Shown piece by piece: positions 51,999 to 61,158 of a DNA stretch of 64,000 nt (position 1 is its first letter; every line of letters starts with the position of its first letter). A program made the position numbers and the translations under genes. The DNA comes from Picochlorum sp. 'celeri' (taxonomy: Eukaryota > Chlorophyta > Trebouxiophyceae): the NCBI GenBank assembly GCA_010909725.1, contig JAACMV010000003.1, forward strand, positions 1 through 64,000. Reading direction: 5' to 3'. The notes below the pieces were generated by a model that saw only the letters and a program-made list of their open reading frames with translations, had not been told where the DNA came from and did no database searches.

Positions 51999-52350
51999 GA
52001 ACAACTTCTTTAAATTGAGGATTAGCTATCGCTTTCCTGAAATCCGCTTCTTGCAAAAGCTCCAAGAAGAAGAGACAGTGAGGATATACAATGAATTTTG
52101 CGTACTCTGGCCGCTTCCAATACTGCAGATATGCCAAGAATTTTACGAAAGACTCATCCTCAAAATACTTGTTCTGACCCAACCCTGCAACCCACAACAA
52201 TGCGTGAGATATGGATTGATAATATGTATACCGAGAGCATATATCGTTTAAAATCAAACAAATTGACGCACAGTTCAAGTAATCAGGACTGGCAAGGGAC
52301 TGAACAAACTCTAGTTCTGCCTCAAACCTCTTCGAATCATCAATGTCCAT
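51916..52350 (-). CDS. MED31: Mediator subunit 31 (MED31/SOH1)
   Basis: Exons 52,350-52,272 and 52,184-51,916 with an 87-nt intron give 115 residues. Spliced, it reads RFEAELEFVQSLASPDYLNWL then GQNKYFEDESFVKFLAYLQYWKRPEY, the hallmark MED31 block, and PHCLFFLELLQEADFRKAI. Unspliced, the intron would add 29 in-frame codons in the middle of this block without a stop, so the family match is what reveals it. MED31 sits at the knob of the Mediator middle module. The C-terminus ends in a short Gln repeat (HEQQQQ), and its last coding bases overlap the F-box gene. Start at the first ATG. Confidence 0.93.
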   Translation of the reverse strand: MDIDDSKRFEAELEFVQSLASPDYLNCASICLILNDICSRYTYYQSISHALLWVAGLGQNKYFEDESFVKFLAYLQYWKRPEYAKFIVYPHCLFFLELLQEADFRKAIANPQFKEVVHEQQYYTFIHWRKNRRHQFIAHEQQQQ

Positions 52351-52669
52351 CTGACTAGCCAATGTTCAACTACATATATATTCATATTGCATGCATGGAT
52401 CACCATTGGCCTGTATGAAGGGTCGCTTCAGGAAGTATCCTATTTAAGGAATTGTTCCATTCCAGGCAATTCAGATGCACCTCTTGCAGGGGTTGTGGGC
52501 GCATCAAAGAGGATATTAATGTGCCTCAAATTTATATTGAATCAATGCATGTTCACTGTAGTGGTGTGAATGGACTTCTTTCCGTAGCAAGATGCAGTAG
52601 GGTTTGATTTCAAACCAGATACTCCAAGGAGTACTTCTTTCGAAGGATTGGGTCCCTGGCAGTATCAAA
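52351..52669. promoter_or_regulatory. Divergent intergenic region (MED31 / K+ channel)
   Basis: 319 bp between divergent ATGs, no supported frame. The kinase-like long frame start before 52,670 has no ATG. Confidence 0.3.
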
Positions 52670-53803
52670 ATGGATCTTTTAGAGAGTCTTCGAAGCGAAG
52701 AAGGTCGCGTGGAACGCATGCACGGTTCTTCTCTGCAAGGGTCATCATCGTCGCGGTCTTTGCATAGGTCCAAGTCCCAGAGAAGGTTGTGTGATGATAG
52801 GTCAGTGAGTGTCGTCAGTCACATGTTCTTGTGCTTCATCTGTGCGTATGATCTAAGGTGTCATTTTCATATCTGGTCTGTGGTGTGCAGAAAAATGCAT
52901 AGGTTCACAGTTCAGCATCTGAACAAAAAGAAGTTGTCGGCATACTATCATGATCTGTATCACACTTTGTTGAATGTACCAGCGTATCGGTTTCTATTCT
53001 TGTTTATTTCTTGTTATCTCGTCATGTATACTGTCTTTGCGTGCTTTTACATGATGCAGCCGAAGCACTGTGTGTCTAATGTGCAAAAGTTTAGCCATGC
53101 TCTCTGGTTTTCTGTCCACACTGCCGCCACCATTGGGTATGGTCATCAGAGCCCAGACCCAGATTGTTTGATGGTAAATCTGGGAATTTTGGCCGAAGTT
53201 CTGACGAGCGCGCTGATGCAAGCTGCATTGTTTGGGCTGGTGTTTGCAAGATTTGCCACCCCGAGCAAACGAGGGTCTACAATCAAATTTTCTTCCTGCA
53301 TGGTGTGTCACAAAAACGCCGATGGAAAGCATGTGCTTGCCTTTCGATTGGCCAATCTGCGACATCATCAGTTGCTTCGTCCTCGGGTAAGCATGCTCAT
53401 GGTCAGGAAGGTTTTGTTGAATGAAGAGGAAACTGAGACAGATTATGTATACCACCATCTCAAGGTAGAGACAGTCGCAGGAGAAAGCACGGTGTGGGTT
53501 GGCTTGCCATCCATTTTGATACACGTGGTTGACGAATCATCCCCGTTCCAAAAGGTGGCACACAACCTTGTGGAATTGGAGGACTCTGAAGTAGAATTTG
53601 TAATTTTGTTGGATGGCATTGATGAAATGACATCCACAGCCATGCAGGCCAGACATTCCTACTCTCCCGAAGATATTCGATGGAATCACAGATTTGTAGG
53701 TATTTTGAATAGAGGAGTCCATGGAGCGCTCCAGGTGAACTATGCTCAGTTTGATGCCACAGTGCCTTGTGAACCTTTTTCTCATCACGTTTCACTTACA
53801 TAA
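52670..53803 (+). CDS. Inward-rectifier-type K+ channel (Kir-like)
   Basis: Exons 52,670-52,800 and 52,891-53,803 with a 90-nt intron (GTCAGT...GTGCAG) give 347 residues. The N-terminal 60 residues are charged and Ser-rich. TM1 is RFLFLFISCYLVMYTVFACFY, the pore helix and filter are ALWFSVHTAATIGYGHQSP with the K+-selective TIGYG, and TM2 is LGILAEVLTSALMQAALFGLVF. The intracellular domain begins RFATPSKRGSTIKFS, the conserved Kir RFAxPxKRxxTIxFS tract, followed by the beta-rich gating domain. Kir-type channels set membrane potential and are gated by PIP2 in animals. The intron has a length divisible by three and no stop, so its retention would keep the frame. The 3' coding end overlaps the cyt b5 gene on the other strand by 19 bp. 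Confidence 0.9.
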   Translation: MDLLESLRSEEGRVERMHGSSLQGSSSSRSLHRSKSQRRLCDDRSVSVVSHMFLCFICAYDLRCHFHIWSVVCRKMHRFTVQHLNKKKLSAYYHDLYHTLLNVPAYRFLFLFISCYLVMYTVFACFYMMQPKHCVSNVQKFSHALWFSVHTAATIGYGHQSPDPDCLMVNLGILAEVLTSALMQAALFGLVFARFATPSKRGSTIKFSSCMVCHKNADGKHVLAFRLANLRHHQLLRPRVSMLMVRKVLLNEEETETDYVYHHLKVETVAGESTVWVGLPSILIHVVDESSPFQKVAHNLVELEDSEVEFVILLDGIDEMTSTAMQARHSYSPEDIRWNHRFVGILNRGVHGALQVNYAQFDATVPCEPFSHHVSLT

Positions 53804-54243
53804 CCGATGAAACATTTCTCTAAAAGCATTTCGTAGTTGACCCAAGCATGATATTTTTTGAATAATGCTGTGCAATCCTTTCCCAGGGCTGATTTCAAGA
53901 CTTTGGCCCCTCCAGGGTGATACCGCAAATACGGGCTGAGATTATACACCTTGCCATCCAATACTACCCAACCATCTTCCTCTGTGTTATGACTCAGGAC
54001 TTCCACCATCGATATGTCTGATCTGTCCAGATCGGCCCCTGAAACACCAGCCATGTCCTCCCTTGACGTTCGCTTGCTCTTGATCAACCAGTCCATCTGA
54101 CTGAAACCCTTCTCGAATGGAACTCTCCCAGGCCTTGGAATCTGTTCATTTTCTACTGCAATAAAAGCTTTTCTTGTCACATGATCACTACTTTCACTGC
54201 TGCTCATGTCTGTCACTGTCGACTTTTCTACCAAAGGATTCAT
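53785..54243 (-). CDS. Stand-alone cytochrome b5 domain protein (CYB5R4/NCB5OR-like N-terminus)
   Basis: A 152-residue protein. Residues ~45-62 (GFSQMDWLIKSKRTSRED) resemble the short N-terminal motif found just before the b5 domain of the flavohemoprotein NCB5OR (CYB5R4). The b5 domain follows: EVLSHNTEEDGWVVLDGKVYNLSPYLRYHPGG with the first heme-ligand His in HPGG, and the second in KKYHAWVN. No reductase domain is fused and no membrane anchor is visible. Such proteins pass electrons to lipid or sterol enzymes; the partner is unknown. It starts 57 bp downstream of the IMPDH stop on the same strand and ends inside the last 19 bp of the K+ channel gene on the other. Confidence 0.9.
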   Translation of the reverse strand: MNPLVEKSTVTDMSSSESSDHVTRKAFIAVENEQIPRPGRVPFEKGFSQMDWLIKSKRTSREDMAGVSGADLDRSDISMVEVLSHNTEEDGWVVLDGKVYNLSPYLRYHPGGAKVLKSALGKDCTALFKKYHAWVNYEMLLEKCFIGYVSET

Positions 54244-54300
54244 TCGCTCTCCGCTCCCTATTTTTCAGTTCAACTACATGAATTACAAGTGAGTAAGTAT

Positions 54301-55903
54301 TTACCAAGATTTTTTTTCATACGAGTGCATGTCGTGGACCCCTCCTTCTACCTGAGCGGCTCCAGTGCGGGCCTCGAGTCTTTGGGTGCCGCTGTGGAGG
54401 GCCCTGTGAGCATCTGCCAAAGATTTGGCGCCCAAATCCTGCAGTCCTTGTTTGACCGCCTGTATCATGAAGGGAACATTCTTCTTGATAGATCCTTTGT
54501 CTTTCACTGTTCCGCTAACTCCCTGCGCAATCTTGAGATTCTGGGTGTCACCATAGTACCGGGACTCGCTGCCCTTGGTCATGGCTTCCAGAGAGCCCAT
54601 GCCTCTGTATTTCTTCACTCGTACGCCGTTCACGGTGATGTAATTTCCAGGAGCCTCCTCAGTTCCCGCAAACAGAGATCCACACATTACAGCGGAAGCT
54701 CCCAAGGCCAATGCTTTGACGATGTGCCCAGAGTTTTGGATGCCTCCATCTGCAATGATGGGCACTCCAAGGCTGAGACCGAGGCGTGCCGTCTGATACA
54801 CGGCCGTCGCCTGTCCTCGTCCAACAGCGCATACTTCCTGGGTTGTGCAAATCGATCCGGATCCCATTCCTACTCGGAGACCATCGGCGCCAGCTTCTAC
54901 CAGCCTCAGCATCTGCTGAGAGGTCACAACATTGCCACAAATAACATCCAGGCCAGGATGCTCCCTCTTGATATGTTGCACCATCTCAATTTGGAACGTC
55001 GAGTCCCCCTGTGAAGAATCCAAAACAACAACATCTACGTGCCCCTCCTCTCGGAGGGCTCTCACTCGGTCTTTATCCTGAGGTCTCGTCCCCACAGCTG
55101 CCCCGACCAGCAGCCGCCCATCTGGAGCCACAGAGGGCGGCCCAGTCTGAGGTCCAAACCTCCCCGACTTGAACATGGCTCGAGTCGCCAGTCCAAGCAA
55201 TCTCTTCTCTGAATCTACAACGGGAATTTTCCCGAACTTGTGCTTCTTCAGAGCCTCAAGAGCAATGGCCTTCATGTCAGCCCCTGGCGCAGACTCAACA
55301 GTCACCAGGTCTGTGGTCATGATCTCATCCAGCCTCGTCATGCCATCATTGATGAAATCGTAGTCCCTCGTGCACACAATACCCAGTAGCTTGCCCCCCA
55401 AAGCTCCCGTATCAGTCACGCAAACACTTCCATACCCCTTTTGCTCCCTCAGATCGATGACATCCATCACTGTGCTGTCCCTCTTCATGACAGCAGGTTC
55501 GACAACAAAACCAGGCGTGTGATTCTTCGCTCTCTTCACGTGACCCACCTGCTCTTCCACAGTGTTGTTATAATGAACAAAACCCATCCCACCGACCTCC
55601 GCCATGGCCACAGCCATCCCAGCTTCAGTCACCGTGTCCATGGGGCTCGACACAAGAGGGGTCCTCAGACTAATATTCCTCGTCACATTAGAGGTCAAAT
55701 CAACCTCATGTGCCCCAAAATAAATATGACCAGGCATGAAAATGACATCATCGTACGTATATGACGTACCCTGGTTGAACATCTTCGATGCTGGATACCC
55801 TGCATGCCATGGAATGGGTCAGTCACCGTTAACCAGCCTCACGCGGGCTTGAAATCGTACCATCGAGGATGGATTCATCAAATGTGAACTGATGCTGGGC
55901 CAT
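54301..55903 (-). CDS. IMPDH: Inosine-5'-monophosphate dehydrogenase
   Basis: Exons 55,903-55,861 and 55,799-54,301 with a 61-nt intron give 513 residues, the usual eukaryotic length (about 514). The first exon ([14 protein letters not shown]) joins to [24 protein letters not shown], restoring the family's N-terminus. A CBS pair (Bateman domain) spans ~115-235. The catalytic loop [12 protein letters not shown] has the active Cys at about 332, with [41 protein letters not shown] and [11 protein letters not shown]. It oxidises IMP to XMP, the committed step to GMP. No targeting sequence is visible; cytosolic. Divergent from GAPN. Confidence 0.97.
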
Positions 55904-56146
55904 TGTGCTATAGAAAAGCAAGAATAGGAATACGTGTTGGCGTCGGTGAACCACACACGTATGTATGTAATCCCTTTTCCCTCAGACTCTAGGGCTTGAC
56001 CGGGCATGGACTCATATGAGTCCGATTGACTCACGGGCGGAGTGAGTCCCTAGGAAAATCGCACTCACGCCTAAAGAAGCTCTTTTCGAATACATTGTAT
56101 TTCTTTAGTGAACCTGAATTATCACTACAATACCTTTGAGGATACA

Positions 56147-57741
56147 ATGGCTGACTTTTATGCTCCCTGTGTGGACGAGACAACTGGTCTCTACAAGTAC
56201 TTTCACGCTGGCTCTTGGACTACGAGTTCATCTGGAAAGGGAGTGAAAATATTAAACCCATCTACGAATGAGGCTGCATACCAGGTCCAAGGTAAGTGAC
56301 TGTGAGCGTGGTCAACGAGGTCCCGTCAACTACCCCTGTATCAGCACGGCAATATTGGTAGGGTATCTTTCTAACTGATAATTGATGTGATGCAGCATGC
56401 TCGCAACAAGAGGTCGATGAAGTCTTTGCGACTGCCAAGACAGCTCAAAAGGCTTGGGCCAAGACTCCATTGTGGAAGAGGGCAGAGTATTTGCACAAGG
56501 TTGCTGCGGTGATGAGGGAGAATGCTCAGCCAATTGCGGATGTGTTGGTGAAGGAGGTGGCCAAGCCAGCAAAGGATGCGTTGACAGAGGTTATTCGATC
56601 TGCTGACTTGCTCTCTTACACCGCGGAGCAGGGGTCCAGATTCTTTGGAGAGGGACAGGTGCTGTCATCCGACTCATTCCCGGGTCAGGACAGGACCAAG
56701 TTGGCCATGACGGCTCGAGTCCCATTGGGAGTTGTGTTGGCAATTCCACCTTTCAACTATCCAGTAAATTTGGCTGTGTCCAAAATTGGTCCAGCATTGA
56801 TGGCAGGAAACACAGTCGTGATGAAGCCACCAACCCAGGGAAGTGTGTCTGGGTTGATGATGGTGAGATGCTTTGAGGCTGCTGGGCTGCCAGCAGGAGT
56901 GCTGAATGTCTGCACTGGGCGTGGATCTGAAATCGGAGATTACTTGACAACCCACCCAGATGTGAATTGCATCTCTTTCACCGGTGGAGATACCGGAATT
57001 GACATTTGCAAAAAGGCTGGCATGGTACCAATTCAGATGGAGCTTGGAGGAAAGGATGTTGCGGTCATCTGTGATGACGCAGATATCAAGAGCGCTATCG
57101 GTCACATTGTCAAGGGTGGATTTTCTTACAGTGGACAGAGATGTACTGCCGTCAAGCTTGTGACTGTCGTTCACGAGGTTGCCGACGAGTTGGTGAGTGG
57201 TGTTGTGGAGAAGGTCCAGGCCCTCACTGTTGGTATGCCAGAAGATAACTGCAACATCACCCCAGTCATCTCAAAGTCCTCTGCTGATTTCATTGAAGGG
57301 CTTGTGAAAGATGCCGAGGCAAAGGGAGCGACTTTGAGGACCCCATGGAAGAGAGAAGGAAACCTCATCTGGCCAGTGGTGGTTGATAATGTGACTCCAG
57401 ATATGCGTCTCGCCTGGGAAGAGCCATTCGGACCAGTGCTCCCAATCATTCGTGTGTCTACCCCAGAGGAAGGAGTTAAGCATGCGAACGACAATCGCCT
57501 GGCCCTTCAAGGATGCGTGTTCACCAAGGATATCAACAGAGCAATTGCGCTGAGCGATGCCCTTGAGACTGGTACAGTGCAGATCAATGCCGCCCCTGCT
57601 CGTGGGCCAGACCATTTCCCATTCCAGGGTTTCAGAGACTCTGGTATCGGATCCCAGGGAGTTCAGAACTCCTTGGAATTGATGACAAAGGTCAAGTCTA
57701 CAGTCATCAACCTGCCTTCTCCATCATTCCAGATGGGGTAA
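56147..57741 (+). CDS. GAPN: Non-phosphorylating NADP-dependent glyceraldehyde-3-phosphate dehydrogenase (GAPN)
   Basis: Exons 56,147-56,291 and 56,396-57,741 with a 104-nt intron give 496 residues, the usual GAPN length. The first exon carries ETTGLYKYFHAGSW; splicing continues AYQVQACSQQEVDEVF. ALDH motifs follow: VVLAIPPFNYPVNLAVSKIGPALMAGN, the NADP loop FTGGDTGIDICKKAG, MELGGKD with the general-base Glu, YSGQRCTAVK with the catalytic Cys at about 297, and EEPFGPVLPIIR. GAPN oxidises GAP directly to 3-phosphoglycerate, making cytosolic NADPH; it is characteristic of green plants and some algae. No transit peptide. The two neighbouring genes are separately oriented with respect to it. Confidence 0.95.
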
Positions 57742-57827
57742 GTGGCAACGAAGGGCTAGGTTTTGGGATTTCATACATAATTTCATAATTTGATACAAAT
57801 ACCAACATAAAGTACATGTAATACGTG

Positions 57828-58788
57828 TCATTCCTTGTTCATGGATGCGTCGTTCAGTACAGTTTCTATGATTTGGCTTGAAATCTCATCCAAATCACCA
57901 TTCTTTGCACCATACAGCATGTACCACGGTTTCGGCACGCGGAGGATTGCATCAGGTACTCGGAGTAACTTGAGAGCCATCCATACACACGTAGCTGCTA
58001 TAGTGGGCGGCTTGTATTGGAGGATGAGCGGAATCTTTGCACTTTGATTTGACAAATGCATGCATAGCTGGGAGAAGTTTGCCAGTTTATCGTCCCCATC
58101 CAGCGTATTTTTCAAAAATGAGTACAAAGGTTCATCTTGAAGCATCCGGAGAAGCCATTCGGTGACTGTTTCGCTATTAAACCGGAAGCCTGTCAGATAC
58201 AGAAGGGCCCGTTCAGCCTTGGTAATTTGCTTCCTTGCTGCATCCATCCACTCCTTGTCCTTTGCTCTCTCTTCAGTCGCCCCTTTTCGCTTGTCCAGAA
58301 CTGATACACCAGCTAATACTATGTCTCGCGAACTCTTTGGGCAATCTGCAACCTTACCCCCCAAATACAGGCACCCCATGGATACCAGGAACCTGTCATT
58401 CGTCACCATGGAGTACTCGGCATAATATCTATGCAGGAACTCTAGCCCTGTAATCGTTGCAACATGATCTCTGCAACCAAAATAGACAAATTAATAACAA
58501 GATCCACGGACAATGGCACCTATCGACGTACATCTGTAATTTCAACCCAGTCCTGATAATAAGGTCTACACAGTTTCGTCTCCAGACTTCTTCCTGTTGC
58601 TCGGACACCCCATGTTTTCTACTTGGAGAATGTTCTTTTAAATATTTCGACGATTTAAGTGGAAGACAGAATGGTTGCAGTACCGCTGGCCGAATGGTAT
58701 ATTCGAGTTTGGGAACCAGACCAGGTTCTGTCTCTGCGTCCTCCTTTTTCTGCTCTTCTTCAATCCTCCCTCGGTAATTCTCCTCCAT
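57828..58788 (-). CDS. Cyclin T/K/L-like transcriptional cyclin
   Basis: Exons 58,788-58,532 and 58,470-57,828 with a 61-nt intron give 299 residues. The joint restores the cyclin-box core CVDLIIRTGLKLQIDHVATITGLEFLHRYYAEYSMVTNDRFLVSMGCLYLGGKV, the arrangement of transcriptional cyclins (T, K, L, H) with ~25% of the usual loops. The second half (ITKAERALLYLTGFRFNSE ... AATCVWMALKLLRV) forms the second cyclin fold. Probably pairs with a CDK9/12-type kinase to act on RNA polymerase II; which subtype is not clear. The gene starts 55 bp downstream of the RHL1 stop on the same strand. The last ~60 residues contain PKPWYMLYGAK. Confidence 0.8.
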
Positions 58789-58843
58789 TTTTAAAATATT
58801 AAAAATAACAGCATCAATCAGATGTTGAGGTTTCCAGGGATTT

Positions 58844-59903
58844 CTATTCATCGCTGCTGCAGAGATCAATCTCGTCCTCAGATGAGGTACCTCCATCATC
58901 ATCGATGATATCAATATCTTCATCGCTGTGATCACTCGTATACTTTGGTTTCTTCTTACTCCCCGCTCCCCTTGCAGATTGCCGACGCCCTCTTTGGTTT
59001 GGAGCATCAGTTGTCGTTCGTTGTGAAGGAATTGGATCAGTATTCCTGTTCCTCCTTTTTCTGCCAATACTGGTCTTGCTGTGCTGTGTTGGCAGGTCAT
59101 CGCCTTCAGATCCATCAGATATCTCGTCTTCTAGGTTACGACTATTATGCATTTCATCTGACTTGAAATCATGAATACTACGTTCAACCAGGCTCGCCGG
59201 TAGATTTTGGTACATCGTCTCATCCTTGGCGTGTGCAGAACTCTCCTTGGGAATCCAGGTGACTTCCGAGAACAAAACCACGCTCTCAAACACATCTTCA
59301 CACACAATGTCTTTTGATCCCAGCTTCAAAGACAGGTATTTGTTCTTTGGAAAGAGAATAGTGCCATGGAACTTGATCGTCCCCTCTGGGAACTCCATGT
59401 GCAGACTGGGGCACTTTGTATCAAGGTCTTTCAGCACCCCCAATTTGCCGCCCTTCATTGGACGAATCTTGTCACCGAATAGACATAACACTCGGCCCTT
59501 CCTGACCGTCCCTTTCTTTATAATATCCTTTTCATTTGCCTGAGCCAGCTCTGCACAGTACACACAACAGTCTCACCACAGATTGTCGTTTGCTTGGAAA
59601 GTAACAATTCTTCAAACAGCAACTCACGCTTTGATATTCCTGGCGATGAGGTAGACATCCATCGCGTGCTCGATACCATCTGCACACACAACTCAACAAG
59701 AACTTGTTCAGAGGAGGAAAACGGGAGTTCACAGGATACAAAGCACGACGCACTCCGCATCTCCATCCAGCTTCCTGCAAACGTTCCTTCTCGTCATCGA
59801 CATCGTCGACGCGGTCATTTGTTGGCGCTTTATCCTTGGAAACCTTTGAGACTTCCGTACCAGAATTTTTGAATTTTTTACTCAGCTCTAACGCACGTGA
59901 CAT
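58844..59903 (-). CDS. RHL1: RHL1 (ROOT HAIRLESS 1), DNA topoisomerase VI-associated protein
   Basis: Three exons (59,903-59,754; 59,679-59,628; 59,550-58,844; introns 74 and 77 nt) give 302 residues. The conserved core matches plant RHL1: VRKGRVLCLFGDKIRP, GGKLGVLKDLDTKCPSLHMEFPEGTIKFHGTILFPKNKYLSLKL and VCEDVFESVVLFSEVTWIPKES. The first exon (KKFKNSGTEVSKVSKDKA...DDVDDEKERLQE) is charged; the short middle exon reads MVSSTRWMSTSSPGISK. The C-terminal half is Ser/acidic with KKKPKYTSDHSDEDID and could be nuclear. Plant RHL1 works with the topo VI subunits and BIN4 in endoreduplication. I chose these introns because a nominal 26-nt alternative is too short; the first two exons are less certain than the last. 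Confidence 0.85.
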
Positions 59904-60241
59904 ACTTCGTATCTAGATACATCGATTCACATATATTCGAATATCATAAAATGATCCAGATATTGTACACGTCTCCATTTGCAATCAATCATTCCAAAAG
60001 TTCAGATATATTTTTAATGCATCGTATTAAGGAGAGCCAGCGGTCCGGAGAGTCAAAATTCGCTGATCGTGTCATTTGTGCATTATACTATATCCCTTTA
60101 ACTGTTTTAAGACATTTATTGGGATCGTATTTCGTGAAAGTGAGTGATAGTCGAGAAGCAACTCCCTTCAGAACTCTCGGAGGATCGTGACGAAAACGCG
60201 TTTGGCTGGTGTTCGTATCGCTACACAGCAAGCGTCAAGGG
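59904..60241. promoter_or_regulatory. Divergent intergenic region (RHL1 / Kunitz 2)
   Basis: 338 bp between divergent ATGs. An open frame at 59,897-60,190 shows no family match. AT-rich in the first 150 bp. Confidence 0.3.
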
Positions 60242-60901
60242 ATGGCACGAATTAGCATTATACTTGTTCTGATAGCAACTCTGATAGGTGGCTCATATGC
60301 GGTGACTTGCGACAGCTTTGACACTGAGGAATCTTGCAGCGGCACTTTGACCGACGTAGGGCCGTGTATTTGGGACACCAAGGCTGGAACTTGCGCAGCA
60401 GATGCACAAGGTTTACCTGATGGAATGGTTGGAGTGACCTCGGTGGAGACTGAAAACGCAGACCAGGCCTTGAAGCCAATTTCACTCGCACCAGGACCTG
60501 ATACATCTGAGCGAGCGACAGAAAATCTTCCTACAAATAACACATTTTGCTCTCAGGGCCCCATGCAAGAAAATTTCATGGGAGTCCAATGTACAGGATA
60601 TTTCCCGAGTTGGTTTTACAATGCAACGACAGATGCTTGTGAGGAATACGTGTATGGTGGATGTGGAGGGACTATGAACTTGTTCTCCACAGAAGAAGCC
60701 TGCACGACAAGTGCAGATAAATTCTGTCGTCGTGATGACATGGATGAAGATGGAGATGAAGACGAAGATGCGGATCCTCTGAGAGTAGTAGTGGTGGATG
60801 ATGTGCAAGAGGGTGTGGAGGGGGCATCAGGAGCCCACTCAGTGACTGCTTTTTCTGGGCTTGTGTTTGTTATTGGTTCCTTGACATACATGAATGTATA
60901 A
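60242..60901 (+). CDS. Secreted Kunitz/BPTI-domain protein 2
   Basis: A 219-residue paralogue of the protein at 33,660, here in a single exon. It has a signal peptide (IILVLIATLIGGSYA), the same N-terminal Cys module (VTCDSFDTEESC...CIWDTKAGTC, GLPDGMVGVT), a longer linker, and a Kunitz domain with Cys spacings 13, 15, 7, 12, 7. The fifth-to-sixth gap is again 7, and the first gap is enlarged. The residue after the second Cys is Thr instead of Arg. The core reads EEYVYGGCGGTMNLF. An acidic stretch (DEDGDEDEDADP) and a hydrophobic C-terminus (GLVFVIGSLTYMNV) follow, possibly a GPI signal. The reading frame opens 11 codons earlier; the start chosen precedes a clean signal peptide. The role is unknown; protease inhibition is possible but not shown. 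Confidence 0.85.
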   Translation: MARISIILVLIATLIGGSYAVTCDSFDTEESCSGTLTDVGPCIWDTKAGTCAADAQGLPDGMVGVTSVETENADQALKPISLAPGPDTSERATENLPTNNTFCSQGPMQENFMGVQCTGYFPSWFYNATTDACEEYVYGGCGGTMNLFSTEEACTTSADKFCRRDDMDEDGDEDEDADPLRVVVVDDVQEGVEGASGAHSVTAFSGLVFVIGSLTYMNV

Positions 60902-61158
60902 TACATCGTCATTGATATGTGACAATAGTGAAAAAAGCATTGCCTGTGAATCAAATTACACCTGTAAAAAGTGCTGAAAACTGGACACTTGTGTCTCATG
61001 AGAAAAGATTTCCTCCCCGGTCAAGAGAAGTAATTTTCGCAAAAGTGACATACATCTTACATTGGAACATGTATTTTTCTACCTTGATCTAGATACTTTC
61101 TCGCTGGACTCGTGTGTGAACGACAGCCCTTTCAAAGGGTACAGGGTGGAATAGAGTC

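Noticed and set aside
59551..59576. A 26-nt intron (GTGAGACTG...GTGCAG) in RHL1
   Set aside because: Too short compared with all other introns here; a 77-nt intron ending at the same acceptor fits frame and size.
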